A stretch of DNA of 55,348 nt from an uncultured bacterium (GCA_938014335.1 CALLRP010000057.1:1-55348), one strand, 5' to 3'. Shown: positions 9,424 to 18,226, counted from the stretch's first letter. Made by a program: numbers and translations. The notes: generated by a model not told the origin, from the sequence alone.

Positions 9424-9903
9424 ATGTATATGGGCATCTTAAAACAATGCAGTAATAACAGAAAGGGATTTACTCTGATTGAGTTGATGATAGTAGTAGC
9501 GATAATTGCAGTCATAGCGGGGATAACAATACCGACACTAATTCGTTCAAGAATTCATTCTAATGAAGCATCGTGTATCTGGAATTTGAGGGCTGTTTGT
9601 ACGGCACAAGTATCTTATCACTCTGCAAATAATACTTATGGAGATTTCAATAGTCTTGTCAATTCTTCCCCCAACCCTTCGACCCAATATTTAGATGAAT
9701 CCTGGAGTGAAGGTTGCATTAAACAGGGATATGTATATTCGATGCCGCAAGTGACCAATGTCCAATTTGTGTGTTATGCATCTCCACAAACTTATGGGTA
9801 TTCGGGAAATAGGTATTTTAGAGTAGACCATACCGGGATTATTCGTTATAATGAGAGTCAATTACCATCGGGAAATGACCCTGTAATAGGTGACCCTCAA
9901 TAA
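9424..9903 (+). CDS. Type IV pilin-like protein (second of a tandem pair)
   Basis: The product has 159 residues from the ATG at 9424. A GTG one codon earlier is possible, but AAGGA at 9411 is spaced better for the ATG. The leader is longer than in the first pilin (MYMGILKQCSNNRKG), then FTLIELMIVVAIIAVIAGIT follows the prepilin peptidase site, with Glu5 present. The C-terminus (GNRYFRVDHTGIIRYN) aligns with that of the preceding gene, so the pair arose by duplication. The rest has diverged. It lies immediately after a strong terminator, so its expression should depend on read-through or an internal promoter; it is plausibly a minor pilin. Function in a pilus versus type II secretion is not resolved. 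Confidence 0.85.
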   Translation: MYMGILKQCSNNRKGFTLIELMIVVAIIAVIAGITIPTLIRSRIHSNEASCIWNLRAVCTAQVSYHSANNTYGDFNSLVNSSPNPSTQYLDESWSEGCIKQGYVYSMPQVTNVQFVCYASPQTYGYSGNRYFRVDHTGIIRYNESQLPSGNDPVIGDPQ

Positions 9904-9909
9904 ATAATT

Positions 9910-11343
9910 TTAGTGTATGAAGGATTTTATCGTTTCTACAAGTTTTTCTCGGGGGATAGTAATTTGGCTAACAGTTCCTGCTTCGCGGTATTTATTTCGA
10001 TCTTTAATATTTTCTCGTACTTTTTCTCCGTAGTATAAATCTTTGACGCAGATTTCATTTCTTTTAAGTTCATCTTCGCCTAATATAACCGCTAGGGGTA
10101 TATTATAATGGTCTGCATGGGATAGTTGTTCCCCTAAGGTTTCTTTTGATTTTTTGCCAAGATAGACACTTACTTTCAGTCCTTGATTGCGTAATTCTTT
10201 AGCAATAATTAGGGCTTCGGTTATAGGGACTTTGCCTATTCGTGTAATGATTACATCATAGAGAGGTTTTTGCGTGTTTAGGAGTTGTAATTCTTCCATA
10301 GCACTGATAAGTCTATCAATACCGATGGACATTCCTGTGCAGGGGATGGTCTTATCGGTAAAACGTGAAACCAGTCCATCATATCTTCCTCCTCCCATAA
10401 CGGAGCCGATATGGGGGGCATTTTTTAGTGTCATTTCGAATACAGGACCTGAATAGTAGTCTAATCCACGTGTTAGAGATGGTGAAAAGAGTGCTTCTGT
10501 GTTGGGTATATCAAGGGCGGATAGATATTGATCGAGTTCTTCCATAGTGTTAATTGCATGTTGTGCATCGGATTGTTCCGATAGATGTTGTTTGATATTG
10601 TGAATAATTTCTTTTCGAGTATTTCCAGTGATACTAATAAAATTAATAATTTTTTCAATGATGTTATTTGATAATCCGACTCCTTTAATAGGGTCGCCGG
10701 AATCGTCAATTCTTCCTTCTCCGAGTTCTTTACGGACATTTTCAATACCCACTTTTTGAAGTTTATCGATAACGCGTAATATGTGTTTTTGTGTATCGAT
10801 GTCTTTGATACCATTTTGTAGTAACAAGGCATCGATAAGTTTTCTATTGTTTATCTGTGCCTGAAAATCTTTGAAACCGAGTATTCGCATCACTTCGACC
10901 ATTATGGCAATAATTTCGGCGTCGGCAGCGGGGTTGGGGGTACCTGCAATATCGATATCCATTTGTACAAATTCTCGATACCGACCTATTCCGGGTTTGT
11001 CTGCTCGCCAAACAGGACCGACGGTGTATCTGCGAAAAGGGATTTTTATTTTTTCGGGATATTGTGCAATAACACGGGCAAAAGGGACGGTATGGTCAAA
11101 ACGGAGGCAGGAGGACTCTCCTTCGGGTGTTTCTAAAAAGAAGATTTCTTTGTTAATATTTTCGCCGCCGGGACCGAGTAAGATCTCTTTTAACTCGATT
11201 GCGGGAGTTTCTATGAATGCGAAACCATATTTTTCGTAGATGGAGATAATTTTTTCTTTTATTTCCTGACGAATTTTACTTTTTGGGGGAAGGTGGTCTT
11301 GAAAGCCTTTAAGTAATCGGGGTTCAATGTTTTTTTTAGTCAT
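9910..11343 (-). CDS. hisS: Histidyl-tRNA synthetase
   Basis: Class II aminoacyl-tRNA synthetase that charges tRNA-His in the cytoplasm. I place the start at the ATG at 11343 (477 residues), preceded by CAGGAG, although the frame is open 28 codons further. Motif 2 (RRYTVGPVWRADKPGIGRYRE then FVQMDIDIAG), the histidine-specific LTRGLDYYSGPVFE and motif GGGRYDGLVSRF are visible. An anticodon-binding domain occupies the last 110 or so residues (LYDVIITRIG onwards). Motif 2 differs from the usual bacterial RHERPQ.GRYRQFHQ form and resembles the alphaproteobacterial/eukaryotic kind. The protein is longer than typical bacterial HisRS (about 420). It lies downstream of ftsA on the same strand with a gap of about 150 bases. 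Confidence 0.95.
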   Translation of the reverse strand: MTKKNIEPRLLKGFQDHLPPKSKIRQEIKEKIISIYEKYGFAFIETPAIELKEILLGPGGENINKEIFFLETPEGESSCLRFDHTVPFARVIAQYPEKIKIPFRRYTVGPVWRADKPGIGRYREFVQMDIDIAGTPNPAADAEIIAIMVEVMRILGFKDFQAQINNRKLIDALLLQNGIKDIDTQKHILRVIDKLQKVGIENVRKELGEGRIDDSGDPIKGVGLSNNIIEKIINFISITGNTRKEIIHNIKQHLSEQSDAQHAINTMEELDQYLSALDIPNTEALFSPSLTRGLDYYSGPVFEMTLKNAPHIGSVMGGGRYDGLVSRFTDKTIPCTGMSIGIDRLISAMEELQLLNTQKPLYDVIITRIGKVPITEALIIAKELRNQGLKVSVYLGKKSKETLGEQLSHADHYNIPLAVILGEDELKRNEICVKDLYYGEKVRENIKDRNKYREAGTVSQITIPREKLVETIKSFIH

Positions 11344-11495
11344 CTTTTGCTCCTGTGAATTTATGTGGGGATAAGAAATGAAAACAAATTGAATATATTT
11401 TAAATGTTTGCTTACTTTTTTATCCAATAATGAAACATAAAAATATGTTGTGAAGTCTTATAATCAAATTCCTTTTTCTTCTGTTCCTCGTGGGG

Positions 11496-12878
11496 CTAAT
11501 TCGATTTAGTAATTGTCGTTTTAGCCCCTTTTTGTTTAGGTAAGATTGATTTCAGGGTCGAGGTTAAGGTATTCCACATTTGTCCAATAATTTTTTTATT
11601 CTGGAGGGACTGTCCCTTTTGAATAGCGTTATAGTGGGAAAAGCCATGACGAAGTATACCTGCGACAGTGGCAAATTCAGGATTATTGACAGGTTGGGGA
11701 ATGTTGGGAATTGTGTATTGAGGTTTAGCAATACGAACAGGGGCATTAAATATTTTTCCAATTAGAACATCCATGTTTTTTAATTTAGCCCCCCCTCCGG
11801 CAAGGACAATACCACGAAGTAAGGATTGGGTTAAATCCTTTTTTTCTATTTCTTTTTTAAGGATTGTCATCATTTCTTGAGCACGTGCAAAGATTACCCC
11901 TTCCAGTTCAATTTTAGGGACATTTTTGTTAAATCCTTCTAAAACACTTTGAAGGGCGATAGGTTTGTTTCGGAGTTCATTGGAGATTAAATCTGGAGAG
12001 ATGAGAGTATTACTGATGGGAATATTTGATTTGATGTATTTGTTTATAAGGTCTTCTGAGATTCCATAATCGCAGATAAGTTTGTGTGCTTCCTCAAAGT
12101 TTATTTTGAATACTGCGGATACATCCCTTGACATAAAGATTGTGCCGAAATCAAAAGTAGATGTATAAATAAGTTTATGGTCAGAAAACATTATTAAATT
12201 GGTTGTGGTCTTTCCCATATCTATAAGAAGAGTACCTAATTCCATTTCTTCCGGGGTCAAGGAGCCTAATGCGGTTGCAATAGGATTATAGACGAAGTGG
12301 TCAATAACGGAATATCCGGGGTGTAGTTCACTTTCAACACAGGATTTAAGATTTTCGATAATTACTTTTGGGATGATAGTGAAATGTACCCGAATTTTAA
12401 GTTGCTCGGCTTTCATACCCAGGGGCTGTTGTACACTTAAATTATCTATATACCATTCGTATGAGTGAACAGAGGTAAGTAAATCTTTATCTGATTTGTT
12501 AATCTGTTGTTGAGCGAGATGAAATGCCTGGTAAAGGTGTTCATCAGTGATTTCTTGATTTTTTAATTCAAGTATACCTTCTTTTGTGTGGGTTTCTGCA
12601 CGAGGAGTATTAATACCTATCGAAATTAATTTAGGAGGGATGAGATTTGTTTTCTGTTGTGCCATTTTTAAAGCTTCACGTAGGGCATGGCGTGCGGAGT
12701 CCATATCTTGAATGAGTCCCTTTGAAATGGCACCTGCGGAGGGGGCGACTCCATGTCCAATAATGTTGAAATTACCATCTTTACTTTGTTCGCCTAAAAG
12801 GACTCGAATAGAATTTGAGCCGAAATCAATAGCAATGATTTGTATTGTTTTATTAAACAAGGCTTTACATCTCCCCAT
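11496..12878 (-). CDS. ftsA: Cell division protein FtsA
   Basis: The actin-like ATPase tethers FtsZ to the membrane in the divisome. The product has 460 residues. Phosphate 1 loop IIAIDFGSNSIRVLL lies near residue 14. The FtsA-specific 1C/SHS2 domain follows (GAISKGLIQDMDSARHALRE; EITDEHLYQAFHLA; SVHSYEWYIDN; VHFTIIPK). Phosphate 2 is GTLLIDMGKTTTNLI and the adenosine motif is GIVLAGGGAKLKNMD. A C-terminal amphipathic segment (IGQMWNTLTSTLKSIL) fits the membrane-targeting helix. The ATG at 12878 lacks a ribosome site and overlaps the upstream gene by 14 bases. An in-frame TTG at 12860, with GGGGAG 10 bases before it, is an alternative start. No ftsZ follows; hisS does. Confidence 0.93.
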   Translation of the reverse strand: MGRCKALFNKTIQIIAIDFGSNSIRVLLGEQSKDGNFNIIGHGVAPSAGAISKGLIQDMDSARHALREALKMAQQKTNLIPPKLISIGINTPRAETHTKEGILELKNQEITDEHLYQAFHLAQQQINKSDKDLLTSVHSYEWYIDNLSVQQPLGMKAEQLKIRVHFTIIPKVIIENLKSCVESELHPGYSVIDHFVYNPIATALGSLTPEEMELGTLLIDMGKTTTNLIMFSDHKLIYTSTFDFGTIFMSRDVSAVFKINFEEAHKLICDYGISEDLINKYIKSNIPISNTLISPDLISNELRNKPIALQSVLEGFNKNVPKIELEGVIFARAQEMMTILKKEIEKKDLTQSLLRGIVLAGGGAKLKNMDVLIGKIFNAPVRIAKPQYTIPNIPQPVNNPEFATVAGILRHGFSHYNAIQKGQSLQNKKIIGQMWNTLTSTLKSILPKQKGAKTTITKSN

Positions 12879-14634
12879 TAAAGAGGTCTATCGTGTTTTC
12901 ATTGTTTGTGTTGTTTAATAAGGATGTGTCTCCTGACAAAAAATTTTCATCCGAGATATATAAAATTCGCAAGGTTTCTTCTAAACGCCGAACGGTTTTT
13001 TCTCTTTCTTTTATCTGTTTTTGGAGTTGACCTAACAAGTTTTCTTTTTCGGACTTTGTTTTTTCGAGCAAGTCCATTCTTTGGAGTAAAGTCATGGCTT
13101 GGTTTTCAAAATCTTGGATGGATTCTTTGAGTGAAGAAATGGTTTGGTTGAGTTCTTCGATTGTTTTGTCTGTGAAAACAAGGTTCTCTTTATATTGATT
13201 TAAGTTTATAATTTCTGTTTCTTTTTCATGCAAGAGTTGAGAGATTCTTTTTTCAATATCTTCAATCTTGTTTTGGGTCTTTTCAATATTATTTTCTAAA
13301 TCCTTTTTGTTTTTTTCTGTTTTTTGTGTAAGTGATAGTTGTTCTTTTAATTCTTCTTGTATCGTTTTAATTTCCGTCTGGCAGATATTTAGTTGTTCTT
13401 CAACTTGATTTATTTCAGAACCCAAACTTTCAATCTGATATTCTGTGCCACGATATTCTGTTTTTACTTTTTCTACTTCTAATTTAGCCATTTCTTTTGC
13501 GAGTTCTATGGCTTTGGCTTTGGCCGTTTCCGGGGTCCCTTCGGCAATGGCTCTCAAAGTATCTAATATAATTTCTTTTAGTTCATTTTGGGGAATTTGA
13601 TTTATTTGTTGGAGCAAAGTATGTGGTTCTATATCTTTTTTTTGTATTTCCATTGATGGGGAAAGAGGAGTCCCTGTAGATGTTTCGTTTTCTTCACGAG
13701 ATGTTGTGGAAGGTGTTTCGATAAGTACGTTGTCTGGGGGAGAAACTTCCTCAGAAGAGTCCGATTTTTCTTCTTCTAATATTTCTGCAGGGGGAGATTG
13801 AATCATGTAGGGAGATGAAGCGTCTTTTAGAATATCATTATCAGGCTCTTTTGTTTCTGTAGTTGGTTTATTATATAGGGTTGCTTCTATTGAAAGTTCT
13901 TTTTGAGGAATTTCGATATTTGTATTCTCAGGGATTTGAGGGACAATGTTGTCAGTAGAGGGGAGAATGTCCTGAGGATTAGTTTCATCATTGGATCGAG
14001 AAGATACGATATTATCTGAAATAGTGTTGTTCGTTTCGTTTTCGGAGGTAGGAGTTGTGATAGGTTCCTCATTATCATCAACAAGGCGAATGCCTAAATT
14101 TGAAAAATCGTTTATAACTTTCTGGTAGGATTTTGTCCATTGTTCGAACATGGGTCTGTTAGGTTTCCCTTTCATAAAATCGGCAACGACACAGCATAAG
14201 AGGGAGTATAATTCAAGTGCGGGGTCAATAGATAGGTATGATTTCCCTACTCTATCAGCCGAATAAATAATTCGTGCTATATCTAAAAATAATTGTTCTA
14301 AATCTTTTCGTTTATTTTGGGAAGTAATTTCAATACAGTTTCCTAATATGGGCAGAGCAGAATCTACCCAATCGCGGGTGCTTGGGAATAATTTTCCTTC
14401 TTCGAGGACTTTTCTAAGATTTGTCAAAAAGGGTGAAATTTTTTTACCTAATTCGATAATTTCTGTTTCTAAAATTATTGCTTCCGTTCCCGAAATTTCC
14501 CCGTTATTATCTGGTTCTGATAAAAGTGCTTCTTTTTCTTCCATTTTTACGGAGTCATCGGTGGAAGTAGATTTCTTATTGAAAATAGACTTTCCCTGTG
14601 TCCAGAATAACCTTGAACGATTTCCAATCCGCAC
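12865..14634 (-). CDS. Acidic-linker coiled-coil protein of unknown function, overlapping ftsA
   Basis: The product has 589 residues from a GTG at 14634, chosen because GGAGG lies 7 bases before it; the frame is open six codons further to a TTG. I do not recognise a family. The architecture is clear. A basic N-terminus (RIGNRSRLFW, KSIFNKK) is followed by a mostly helical, compact domain at about residues 45-190 (SPFLTNLRKVLEEGKLF, DPALELYSLLCCVVADF). Then comes a long acidic, Ser/Thr/Pro-rich disordered linker to about residue 345 and a coiled coil at about 385-555 rich in E, K, Q and L heptads. There is no signal peptide or membrane helix, so it is probably cytoplasmic. The 14-base overlap with ftsA suggests translational coupling and a role in division or cell shape; that is inference. 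Confidence 0.75.
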   Translation of the reverse strand: MRIGNRSRLFWTQGKSIFNKKSTSTDDSVKMEEKEALLSEPDNNGEISGTEAIILETEIIELGKKISPFLTNLRKVLEEGKLFPSTRDWVDSALPILGNCIEITSQNKRKDLEQLFLDIARIIYSADRVGKSYLSIDPALELYSLLCCVVADFMKGKPNRPMFEQWTKSYQKVINDFSNLGIRLVDDNEEPITTPTSENETNNTISDNIVSSRSNDETNPQDILPSTDNIVPQIPENTNIEIPQKELSIEATLYNKPTTETKEPDNDILKDASSPYMIQSPPAEILEEEKSDSSEEVSPPDNVLIETPSTTSREENETSTGTPLSPSMEIQKKDIEPHTLLQQINQIPQNELKEIILDTLRAIAEGTPETAKAKAIELAKEMAKLEVEKVKTEYRGTEYQIESLGSEINQVEEQLNICQTEIKTIQEELKEQLSLTQKTEKNKKDLENNIEKTQNKIEDIEKRISQLLHEKETEIINLNQYKENLVFTDKTIEELNQTISSLKESIQDFENQAMTLLQRMDLLEKTKSEKENLLGQLQKQIKEREKTVRRLEETLRILYISDENFLSGDTSLLNNTNNENTIDLFNGEM

Positions 14635-14754
14635 TTTTTTTCCTCCAAACAAAATGTTTTATTTGTCAATATACATCATATAGTATTTAGAATACATATA
14701 TAATACAATATATAATATAAAAATAGAAATAAATAATCAAAAATTTTTTTTTGA

Positions 14755-15096
14755 TTATTGTAAAGTTTGGAGGATATTTTCCAGATTTTTTTCTGTGATA
14801 GTTAAGTGAGAAATGTGTTTTAATACAGCTCCATTTTTTGTGATTATAATTTGTGGTGATTGGTGTTCGACTTGTAATCTTTCTGCAATATAGTTTGATA
14901 GGGGACGGGAATCGACGACATTAATAAGGAAAGAAGTATTTTTATATTCTTCATGGTTATTTAAAAAAGCATCGGTTTCTTTCTTGGCATTCCAAGAGAT
15001 AGGACAGCGGTTGCTATGTTTGAAGAAGATTAAAATATTGTCTTTATTTTTATTTAAGAGATTATCGAAGTCTTCTTTTTGAGTAATTTCAACCAT
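14755..15096 (-). CDS. ytxJ: Monothiol bacilliredoxin, YtxJ family
   Basis: The 113 residues span a thioredoxin-fold protein of the YtxJ/DUF2847 family. The redox motif FFKHSNRCPISWNA near residue 30 carries the single active Cys and matches the family's F.HS.RCPIS pattern. The cis-Pro region (HQSPQIIITKNG) is present near residue 80. In Firmicutes such proteins remove bacillithiol from S-bacillithiolated proteins. The gene follows the aldehyde dehydrogenase by 18 bases with an AAGGAAA ribosome site, so the two are likely co-transcribed. Bacillithiol biosynthesis genes are not in the window. Confidence 0.85.
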   Translation of the reverse strand: MVEITQKEDFDNLLNKNKDNILIFFKHSNRCPISWNAKKETDAFLNNHEEYKNTSFLINVVDSRPLSNYIAERLQVEHQSPQIIITKNGAVLKHISHLTITEKNLENILQTLQ

Positions 15097-15114
15097 AGTA
15101 TTTTTCCTTGAAAA

Positions 15115-16695
15115 TTAAAGTCGTTCTTTCCATGCGAGTAATTCTAATTTTAATCCAATCCAAGCGGTTTTTAATAGAGCACCTATTCCGCGATTAAATA
15201 CGCTTTCAAAGACCTGAGAAAACAGTTCAAATTTTTTATGGGAGTAAGGATGCCAATAAGCTTCCATGCGGTTCCATTGACGGTCAATGAGGATACTTTT
15301 GATATTGGAGAAAGCATAAAGGCCCTGGGCTCCGCGATACCTACCAAATCCGCTCTCTTTGATACCCCCAAAGGGTAAGCCGGAATTGGCTTGTGTCGCA
15401 AGGACATTATTAATTGAAACATTCCCGGTTACAATTTTTCGTGCAATGCGTTCGGCGCGTTTTATATCGGCAGACCAAACACTTGCGGAAAGACCGTAAG
15501 GGGAATCATTAGCCATTTGAATGACTTCTTCCTCTGTTTTGAAAGGTGTTATTGTAACGACAGGTCCAAAGGACTCATGGTATTGAATGCGGTAATCTCT
15601 ACCCACATTGGTTATGATGGTCGGCGGAAAAGCGTGACTTCCCTTCTGTCTTTCTCCTCCGCAAAGGATTTTGGCACCTCGTTGTTTGGCTTCTTCAAGT
15701 TGAGCTTCGATTTCTTCGATCTGGAAATCAGCAGTCATACAGCCGATATCTAATTCTTTGGGGTCGGAAGGATTGGGTGTATTAGCAAGGGTTTTTAATT
15801 TTTTGACTTTTTCAATCATTAAATTTACAAAGGGTTCGAATATTTTTTCCTGAACAAAAATGCGTTCTACAGATGTGCAGGTTTGTCCACAGTTCGCATA
15901 GCTTCCCCAGATGGCACCCGTAACGGTTCTTTCAAGGTTTACATCTTCAAATACAATCATGGGGTCTTTTCCACCTAATTCTAATTCCACGGGGATAAGG
16001 TGTTCTGATGCCTGTTTCATGATAATTTTGCCAACATCTACACTGCCCGTAAAGTGGATTTTATCGGGTTTCTTTTCAATCAGTAGGTTGGCTGTTTTAC
16101 GACTTGCATAAGCAATTTGCAGAGCCCCTTTTATGAAACCGGACTCTTCGATAATTTTTTCATAAAGTCCTTTTAATGGGGTAATTCGAGATGGTTTTAT
16201 TATTACCGTATTTCCTGCGGTGAAGGCACATACAAAGGGGACAAATGAAAGATGGAAAGGATAGTTCCACGGTGAAATGATAAGAATAACGCCTAATGGG
16301 TCGTAAACGATTTTTGACTTTTTTCCCATTAATAAAATAGGGGTGGGAACTTTTTGGTCGCGTAAGATTTTTTCAGCATTTTTTTGATAATAATCAATCT
16401 GGTCAACAGAGGGAAAAACTTCAAGAAGCAAAGCATCAGTTATGGATTTGCCTGTTTCTTTTGTAATAAAATCTGCAATTTCTTCTCTATGCTTTATAAT
16501 ATACTGTTTAATTTTGTCCAATTCATTTAGTCGTTCCCGAACAGACATGGAACTAATAATTTCAAATGTTTTTTTTGCGGTATCATACATTTTTTCGACA
16601 TCGGATTCGGTAATTTCCGGGAACGTGTAAAGTATTTCGCCCGTTCTGGGGTTTCTGACTTCTACAGTAGGTGGGTTAGATAAGGGTGTGGACAT
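15115..16695 (-). CDS. NAD(P)-dependent aldehyde dehydrogenase
   Basis: The 526-residue enzyme of the ALDH superfamily oxidises an aldehyde to a carboxylate. Visible landmarks are the cofactor motif FTGSVDVGKIIM, the general-base region VELELGGKDPMIVF, the nucleophile Cys in NCGQTCTSVERIFV (about residue 270), and the C-terminal FGGIKESGFGRYRGAQGLYAF. A tail of about 50 residues, partly hydrophobic (GALLKTAWIGLKLELLAW), extends beyond the usual end and resembles the membrane-associating tails of some fatty-aldehyde dehydrogenases. The substrate is unknown. Start: ATG with AGAAGGAGAG. It is upstream of and probably co-transcribed with the bacilliredoxin. Confidence 0.92.
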   Translation of the reverse strand: MSTPLSNPPTVEVRNPRTGEILYTFPEITESDVEKMYDTAKKTFEIISSMSVRERLNELDKIKQYIIKHREEIADFITKETGKSITDALLLEVFPSVDQIDYYQKNAEKILRDQKVPTPILLMGKKSKIVYDPLGVILIISPWNYPFHLSFVPFVCAFTAGNTVIIKPSRITPLKGLYEKIIEESGFIKGALQIAYASRKTANLLIEKKPDKIHFTGSVDVGKIIMKQASEHLIPVELELGGKDPMIVFEDVNLERTVTGAIWGSYANCGQTCTSVERIFVQEKIFEPFVNLMIEKVKKLKTLANTPNPSDPKELDIGCMTADFQIEEIEAQLEEAKQRGAKILCGGERQKGSHAFPPTIITNVGRDYRIQYHESFGPVVTITPFKTEEEVIQMANDSPYGLSASVWSADIKRAERIARKIVTGNVSINNVLATQANSGLPFGGIKESGFGRYRGAQGLYAFSNIKSILIDRQWNRMEAYWHPYSHKKFELFSQVFESVFNRGIGALLKTAWIGLKLELLAWKERL

Positions 16696-16769
16696 AATGC
16701 TCTCCTTCTCTGTTTGTATTTATTTTCACAGTTTAGACTGTTAACAACTATAAATGTTTCTAATTTATT

Positions 16770-18110
16770 TTAAGCTAATTTATCTATATGAGCCCAGACT
16801 TTCTGGAATGCATGGATGTATTGTTCGACTAATTCGGGTTGTTCTGTTGTAAAGTAAGGTAAGGATATAGCAGTTCGATTGGCTTCTTCACAACCTTTGG
16901 GAGTTCCTTCTTTCGGAAGGACAGGCATATAATCCCACCATTTGGTTTCACTAAAAATTGGATAAGTATGGAGCAGAGTCCATTGATATTCTCCGACATC
17001 TACACCTTCCGCTTTGAGTGCTTTTACAATTGCAGAACGGGAAGCCCCAGCTTTTTTCTCATCTATGAACATTAGATTACGCGAATAATAAACGCGTTCT
17101 GCATCTGGACGAACATATTGAGCGGAAAGTCCCGGTAGTTGTGTGATAGCATCATTCAATTTTTTCATTTGAGCAACGCCTTTTGTATTTTTTTCTGTCA
17201 AACTTTTTAGTTGAACATTCGCAAGAATTGCGGCAATAGGATGTATTCTTAATTTACTTCCGAAAGCGGTGCCTTGATATTTTCGATAGGGACTATCTTC
17301 GGGAAATGTTCTGGGTAGGTCGTAATTGCCAAAGGTTACAGATCGTTCATAGTCGCGAATGTCTTTATACATAGCTATACCCCCTTCAATAGCAGGGAGA
17401 GGCTTGGTTGTCTGGAGGCTGAATCCTGCCATACGTCCCCATTTACCAATATAGATATCCTTTAATTTTGCTCCATGTGCATGGCTGGCATCTTCGACGA
17501 CTTCAAGTTCATGTTCTTTAGCGAAGTCATTTATTAAATCCATATCGCAGGGGACACCATACCAATGGACAGGCAAAATTGCACGAGTTTTTGGGGAAAG
17601 ACGTTTCTTACAGTCTTCAACATCTATGTTCATGGTTTTGGGATTAACATCCACAAAGACAGGGACATATTTTAAGAAACGCATCGGAACGACAGGAAAC
17701 CAGGTGCTATAGTCGGGGACAAGGACTTCACTCCCCGGCGGCAGATCAAGGGCGAAAAGGGCGGAAGTTAAGGCACTGGTTCCATTGCAATGTGCTTTAA
17801 CAAATGGACAGTCGAAATGTTTTTTCCATGCTTCTTCAAAATCCGCGATAGGTGAATAACTTGGACTTTTTATTAATTCTGTAACTAATTGAATTTCCTC
17901 ATCACCATAGATGGGCCATTGAGTTGCATTAGAAGGGTGTAGGGTTACTGCGGGGGAACCTCCATTAATTGCTAAAATTTCTTTTTTAAGTGTTTCGGAG
18001 GTGGTTTGAGAAGTGGCTTTTACTTGACTTCCCAGATAAATAGCAGAGCCAACAGTTGCGGTAGTTTTCAGAAATTCTCTACGACCTTTCCCTTCTGATT
18101 TTTTATTCAT
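16770..18110 (-). CDS. DegT/DnrJ/EryC1/StrS-family aminotransferase with Tat signal
   Basis: The 446-residue PLP enzyme is preceded by an N-terminal twin-arginine signal (GRREFLKTTATVGSAIYLG), which implies export of the folded holoenzyme. The fold-type I core is complete: AHCNGTSALTSALFAL (substrate/PLP phosphate region), VVEDASHAHGA with the pyridine-binding Asp at about 207, and the Schiff-base Lys at about 236 in SLQTTKPLPAIEGG. The family usually transaminates nucleotide-linked keto sugars in the cytoplasm for surface glycans or antibiotics. Export is unusual, and the true substrate may differ. Start: ATG with AGGAGAAG. It is 74 bases upstream of the ALDH gene on the same strand. Confidence 0.88.
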   Translation of the reverse strand: MNKKSEGKGRREFLKTTATVGSAIYLGSQVKATSQTTSETLKKEILAINGGSPAVTLHPSNATQWPIYGDEEIQLVTELIKSPSYSPIADFEEAWKKHFDCPFVKAHCNGTSALTSALFALDLPPGSEVLVPDYSTWFPVVPMRFLKYVPVFVDVNPKTMNIDVEDCKKRLSPKTRAILPVHWYGVPCDMDLINDFAKEHELEVVEDASHAHGAKLKDIYIGKWGRMAGFSLQTTKPLPAIEGGIAMYKDIRDYERSVTFGNYDLPRTFPEDSPYRKYQGTAFGSKLRIHPIAAILANVQLKSLTEKNTKGVAQMKKLNDAITQLPGLSAQYVRPDAERVYYSRNLMFIDEKKAGASRSAIVKALKAEGVDVGEYQWTLLHTYPIFSETKWWDYMPVLPKEGTPKGCEEANRTAISLPYFTTEQPELVEQYIHAFQKVWAHIDKLA

Positions 18111-18226
18111 AATATTCTTCTCCTATATTATAAAAATTTTCATAAAGTATCATATTCTATTATCATAAATATAATCAATAAAGTCAATTGAAATTATAAA
18201 AAAATAGAAATGAAGAGGATAAAGTG

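Noticed and set aside
11344..11427. Extended N-terminus of HisRS from the first start in the frame
   Set aside because: The extra 28 residues show no homology to HisRS, and the ATG at 11343 has a good ribosome site and matches the family's N-terminus.
11492..11557. GGGGCTAA...TTAGCCCC hairpin over the ftsA stop codon as a terminator
   Set aside because: The loop is long and the T-run is on the plus strand, whereas ftsA is transcribed on the minus strand.
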